DNA from: JBBDNV01 sp040877415
GTDB taxonomy: Bacteria; Planctomycetota; Planctomycetia; Pirellulales; PALSA-1355
Reading direction: 5' to 3'
Assembly: GCA_040877415.1 (NCBI GenBank)
Contig: JBBDNV010000053.1
Coordinates: 1-6,249, forward strand
DNA: 6,249 nt
In this document: positions 3,454 through 6,249 of the stretch, one piece after another
Position numbering within the stretch: the first letter of the stretch is position 1
How the letters are laid out: each line of letters begins with the position of its first letter
Position numbers and translations under genes: made by a program
The notes under the pieces: generated by a model
Database searches by the model: none
What the model was told of the DNA's origin: nothing
The model's input: only the letters and a program-made list of their open reading frames with translations

Positions 3454-6042
3454 TCACACTTTCGACCGTGCCTCGACGGCCAGCGCGTGCAACTCGGCGG
3501 CCATCCGCTCGAAGACGCCGGGCCACTCGCCCAACTTCGATTGGCGGAACAATCGCATGGTAGGATACCAGGGACTATCTTCCCGATCCAGCAGCCAGCG
3601 CCAGTCGGGCGAAAACGCCAGCGCCACCCAGACCGGCGCGCCGAGCGCCCCGGCCAGGTGCGCGACGGCCGTGTCGGACGTGACGACCAGATCGAGATTC
3701 TTGATCACGGCGGCCGTCTCGCAAAACGCCGCGTCGCCCTCGTCGAGCTTGCCGCCCAAATCTTCGACGGCAAACGGCGCCTCGGCCAACTGCTCGACGC
3801 CGGCCCCCTTCTGCAGGCTGAAAAGCCGCACGCCCTCGATGTTCGCCAGCGGGGCGAATTCGGCCAGCGGCATCGAACGCCGGTGATCCCAATAGTACGT
3901 GGGATTGCCCTGCCAGTTGATCCCCACTCGCAAGATGCCCTCGCCGCCCAGCGCTGCGCGCCAATGTTCAACCCGGTCTCGGTCGGCCGACAGATAGGGC
4001 ACTTCGGCGGGGATTGAATCGAGGTTGGTGCCCAAGATGCCCGGCAGGCTCACCAGCGCCGCGTGCTCGTCGAACGGCGGCAGCGGATGGGCGTTCGAGA
4101 ACGCGTCGATGCCGGGACAGGTGCGCAGGATGGGAATCAGCCGCTCGGGACAACCGACGATCACGCGTCCGCCGCGGGCCTTCACCAGCGGAGCATAGCG
4201 GATGAACTGCAGCACGTCGCCGTGCCCCTGTTCGGGATAAAGCAAGATGGTGCGCCCTTCGAGCGGCCGCCCGTCCCAAGCCGGTCCGGGGGGACGCTTG
4301 GGCGCGCCGGGCATCAGCCAGCGCCATTCATAGTCCGGCCAGCCGGCTTCGAAGTCGCCGGTCAGCAGCAAGACAATGCCGCGATTGTTGTGTACCAAGG
4401 GGAGGCCGGGCTGGATTCGAGCGGCCTGGTCCAAGTGCGCGAGTGCAAGGGCGAAATGACCCTGCTCGCCCAGTAGCAGGCCGATATTGCTGTGGGCTTC
4501 GACATAGTCGGGCTTGATGGCCAACGCCTGTTCAAACGCGGCCATCGCCTCGTCGTTCTGTCGGTTCGAGTGCAGCGCGGCGCCCAGCCCGTTGTGCGCC
4601 TCGGCGAGCTTGGGGTCGAGTCGCAGCGCCTCCTCGAAGCAGACGATGGCTTCGCCATTTTTTCCCAGCGCCTTCAGCACACCGCCCAGGTTGGCGTAGG
4701 CGGCGGCGAATTGGGGCGACAACCGCACCGCTTCTCGAAACGACTCGAGCGCCGCCTGGTGATCGCCCTGGCTTTCCAGCGCGGCGCCCAGGGCGTTGTG
4801 TGCGCCGGGCAGCATGGGGTCGAGGCGCAGCGCTTCGCGGTAACAGGCCATCGCCTCGCCGATCCGATTCTGGTCGTGCCGGATCAGCCCCAGGTTGCTG
4901 TGCGCCTCGGCACACGACGGATTGACCTCGATCGCGCGCTGGCAGGCCGCCGCCGCGTCCTCGAAGCGACGCGCGGCGCGCAGCGTCGTGCCCAGGTTGT
5001 TGAGCGCTTCGACCGACGTGGGCTTCAGGCGCAGCGCCTCCTTGTAGCCGGCGACGGCCGCGTCGAGCAGCCCCCCGTCGCGCCACAAATTGGCCAGCGC
5101 AAGCTGAGCATCGAACAACGTCGGCTTCAGACGCACGGCCGTTTCCAATTCGGCGCCTGCTCGGGCGAGCTGTCCCAGGGCTTTGCGCACGCCGGCCAGT
5201 TTGTAGTGGGCTTCGGCGAAATCGGGCCGCTGGTCGATCACGATCTCGAACGCCTTGACGGCCTCGGGCAACAGGCCCTGCAACCTGAATAAATTGCCGA
5301 GATTGAATCGCGCCTCGACAAAGTCGGGTCGCAGCCGCAGGGCCTCGCGATACGCGGCGATCGCTTCGTCGGGCTGGCCCTGCTCCGTCAAGGTGAGGGC
5401 CAGGTTGTAATACGCCTCGGCGTAGCTCGGCCCGACGCGCACCGCCTCGCGATACTGGCGCACGGCTTCGTCGACCTGGCCGGTGGCCTTCAGCGCGTTG
5501 GCCAGGTTGTTGTAGGCCTGCACCAGATCGGGCTGGGCGCGGATCGCGGCGCGAAAACACTCGATGGCCTCCCGCGGCCGACCCTGAGAATTCAAGACGT
5601 TGCCCAGATTGTTGTGTGCCGGTCCGTAGTCGCGCTGGATGGCCAGCACGTTTCGAAAGCAACGGGTCGCCTCGTCCCAGCGGCTCAGATTCGCCAGCAG
5701 CACGCCCATGTCGTTATGCGCCTTGGCGTGATTGGGCTCGAGGCGAACGACTTCGCGCATCGCGGCGATGGCGTCTTCGGACCGGCCCAGGGCCATGTGC
5801 GCAGCCGAAAGGTTCACGTGGAACGCGGCCTGGTTGGGATCGAGCTCGATGGCACGGCCGATGTGTTCGACCGCCTTGGCGTGCTGTCCGCGCTGGTGCG
5901 CGGCGACGCCCAGCAAGTGCAGGGCTTGCGCGTTGCGCGGTTCGGCCGCGAGCACCTGCCGGTACATCCGTTCGGCCTCGTCGAGTTGGCCGGCGCGATG
6001 GAGCTCGAAGGCCCTCTGCAGCGCATCAGGAGTCGTCGTCAT
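3454..6042 (-). CDS. TPR-repeat protein with C-terminal GT9-like glycosyltransferase domain
   Basis: From the ATG at 6042 the protein has 862 residues. Residues 4-547 are sixteen consecutive 34-residue TPRs with no insertion between them, each with the expected Leu-Gly/Ala, Tyr/Phe and terminal Pro positions (for example AEAHSNLG then EALRLDP at 378-409). A degenerate 17th repeat (548-575, ending in YEWRW) leads into a roughly 280-residue domain with PAWDGRPLEGR (587-597), EQGHGDVLQFIRYAP (604-618), VGINWQGNP (706-714), SDTAVAHLAGALG (789-801) and SPDWRWLLDREDSPWYP (811-827). This motif set is typical of TPR proteins with a GT-B-like, family 9/heptosyltransferase-like domain. The TPRs probably bind a protein partner or acceptor; the C-terminal domain may transfer a sugar, but donor and acceptor are unknown. 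The frame continues upstream to a TTG at 6168, but that 42-residue extension is Arg-rich and precedes the first TPR, so I reject it. No signal peptide or membrane span is seen. No strong Shine-Dalgarno precedes the ATG. It probably leads an operon with the DUF1569 genes. Confidence 0.88.
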   Translation of the reverse strand: MTTTPDALQRAFELHRAGQLDEAERMYRQVLAAEPRNAQALHLLGVAAHQRGQHAKAVEHIGRAIELDPNQAAFHVNLSAAHMALGRSEDAIAAMREVVRLEPNHAKAHNDMGVLLANLSRWDEATRCFRNVLAIQRDYGPAHNNLGNVLNSQGRPREAIECFRAAIRAQPDLVQAYNNLANALKATGQVDEAVRQYREAVRVGPSYAEAYYNLALTLTEQGQPDEAIAAYREALRLRPDFVEARFNLGNLFRLQGLLPEAVKAFEIVIDQRPDFAEAHYKLAGVRKALGQLARAGAELETAVRLKPTLFDAQLALANLWRDGGLLDAAVAGYKEALRLKPTSVEALNNLGTTLRAARRFEDAAAACQRAIEVNPSCAEAHSNLGLIRHDQNRIGEAMACYREALRLDPMLPGAHNALGAALESQGDHQAALESFREAVRLSPQFAAAYANLGGVLKALGKNGEAIVCFEEALRLDPKLAEAHNGLGAALHSNRQNDEAMAAFEQALAIKPDYVEAHSNIGLLLGEQGHFALALAHLDQAARIQPGLPLVHNNRGIVLLLTGDFEAGWPDYEWRWLMPGAPKRPPGPAWDGRPLEGRTILLYPEQGHGDVLQFIRYAPLVKARGGRVIVGCPERLIPILRTCPGIDAFSNAHPLPPFDEHAALVSLPGILGTNLDSIPAEVPYLSADRDRVEHWRAALGGEGILRVGINWQGNPTYYWDHRRSMPLAEFAPLANIEGVRLFSLQKGAGVEQLAEAPFAVEDLGGKLDEGDAAFCETAAVIKNLDLVVTSDTAVAHLAGALGAPVWVALAFSPDWRWLLDREDSPWYPTMRLFRQSKLGEWPGVFERMAAELHALAVEARSKV

Positions 6043-6077
6043 GGCCGATAGCAACCGAGGTGCAGAATCCACTATCG

Positions 6078-6106
6078 ATCGTAAATCTCTGGCAAGCCGC
6101 AAGCAA
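6078..6106 (-). promoter_or_regulatory. Weak candidate promoter for the TPR-DUF1569 unit
   Basis: On the minus strand TTGCTT (6106-6101) and TACGAT (6083-6078) are 17 nt apart, matching consensus at 3 and 4 of 6 positions. This would place transcription start near 6071, about 30 nt before the ATG at 6042. It is the best pair I found in this spacer, but weak. Confidence 0.25.
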
Positions 6107-6119
6107 CAAAATTCGCAAA

Positions 6120-6151
6120 CCGGGCGGGCGCGCCACTGGGGCACCGCCCGG
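6120..6151. repeat. Inverted repeat upstream of the TPR gene
   Basis: CCGGGCGG (6120-6127) and CCGCCCGG (6144-6151) are exact inverted copies separated by 16 nt, and the pairing can be extended by two A-T pairs beyond one mismatch. No T run follows on either strand, so it is not a standard terminator. It lies just upstream of the candidate promoter and could be an operator or the end of the preceding transcript. Confidence 0.4.
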
Positions 6152-6195
6152 GTTGGTCGCCGGCGCAAAACCGCACGGCGGTCGGGAAACGCCCC

Positions 6196-6249
6196 CTAGC
6201 AGGCCGTTGAAAAATGGGACTGGCTCCGAGCACGTCGCGGCGAGACCCG
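6196..6249. repeat. Possible end of a dispersed repeat or MITE, cut by the window edge
   Basis: From CTAGCAGGCCGTTGAAAAA onward the sequence changes character from the GC-rich spacer and carries a short A run followed by GGGACTGGCTCCGAG. This resembles terminal sequences of small dispersed elements that I recall from planctomycete-type genomes, but the partner end is not in the window and no copy occurs within it. The call rests on resemblance and is tentative. Confidence 0.25.

Noticed and set aside
4492..5292. 266-codon plus-strand open frame within the TPR gene
   Set aside because: It is the antisense of the TPR array; the periodic translation reflects the 102-bp repeat, not a real gene.
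4532..5662. 376-codon minus-strand frame overlapping the TPR gene in another frame
   Set aside because: An Arg/Gly/Ala-rich translation with no family features; a frame shadow of the TPR repeats.
6043..6168. 42-residue N-terminal extension of the TPR protein from a TTG codon
   Set aside because: Arg- and Cys-containing sequence unlike a TPR or signal peptide, non-ATG start, and it spans the candidate promoter; the ATG at 6042 directly precedes the first TPR.
1..6249. Defence island, CRISPR array, tRNA or rRNA genes, prophage genes
   Set aside because: No spaced direct repeats, cloverleaf-like sequences, rRNA motifs, nuclease/transposase motifs or phage structural genes were seen on either strand.

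Overview
The window looks like a high-GC bacterial chromosome segment, most likely from the Planctomycetota (inference). The reasons are two tandem DUF1569 (DinB-like) genes, a long TPR protein ending in a GT9-like glycosyltransferase domain, and a PNPase/S15 pair, all in strongly GC-biased codon use. Every gene I can support lies on the minus strand. The many long plus-strand open frames are antisense shadows of these genes.

Read in the direction of transcription (right to left), the layout is as follows. (1) 6249-6043: upstream region with a possible truncated repeat element at the edge, an inverted repeat and a weak candidate promoter. (2) 6042-3454: an 862-residue protein with 16 gap-free 34-residue TPRs followed by a GT9-like domain. 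(3) 3420-2953 and 2914-2441: two paralogous DUF1569 proteins, 32 and 38 nt apart from their upstream neighbours, so probably one transcription unit with the TPR gene. The paralogs share a 35-nt exact block at their 3' ends, and a 16-bp tandem duplication spans the last stop codon. (4) 2440-2143: intergenic region with a weak terminator candidate and a possible desaturase promoter. (5) 2142-1144: membrane fatty-acid desaturase of the delta-9/stearoyl-CoA type with all histidine boxes. (6) 1143-930: the rpsO promoter (the best promoter in the window) and a roughly 130-nt structured leader. (7) 929-660: ribosomal protein S15 (rpsO). (8) 659-357: a 303-nt spacer. (9) 356-1: the N-terminal 118 codons of polynucleotide phosphorylase (pnp), starting at TTG.

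Functionally, rpsO-pnp is the widely conserved translation/RNA-decay pair, and in several bacteria it is controlled post-transcriptionally. The desaturase is a stand-alone membrane-lipid gene. The TPR-glycosyltransferase and DUF1569 cluster has no assigned pathway. I see no CRISPR array, tRNA, rRNA, toxin-antitoxin or defence system and no complete mobile element. The points most worth a second look are the hairpin holding the rpsO ribosome-binding region, the non-ATG start of pnp, the duplicated tail sequences of the DUF1569 genes, and the TPR-GT9 fusion next to paired DinB-like proteins.
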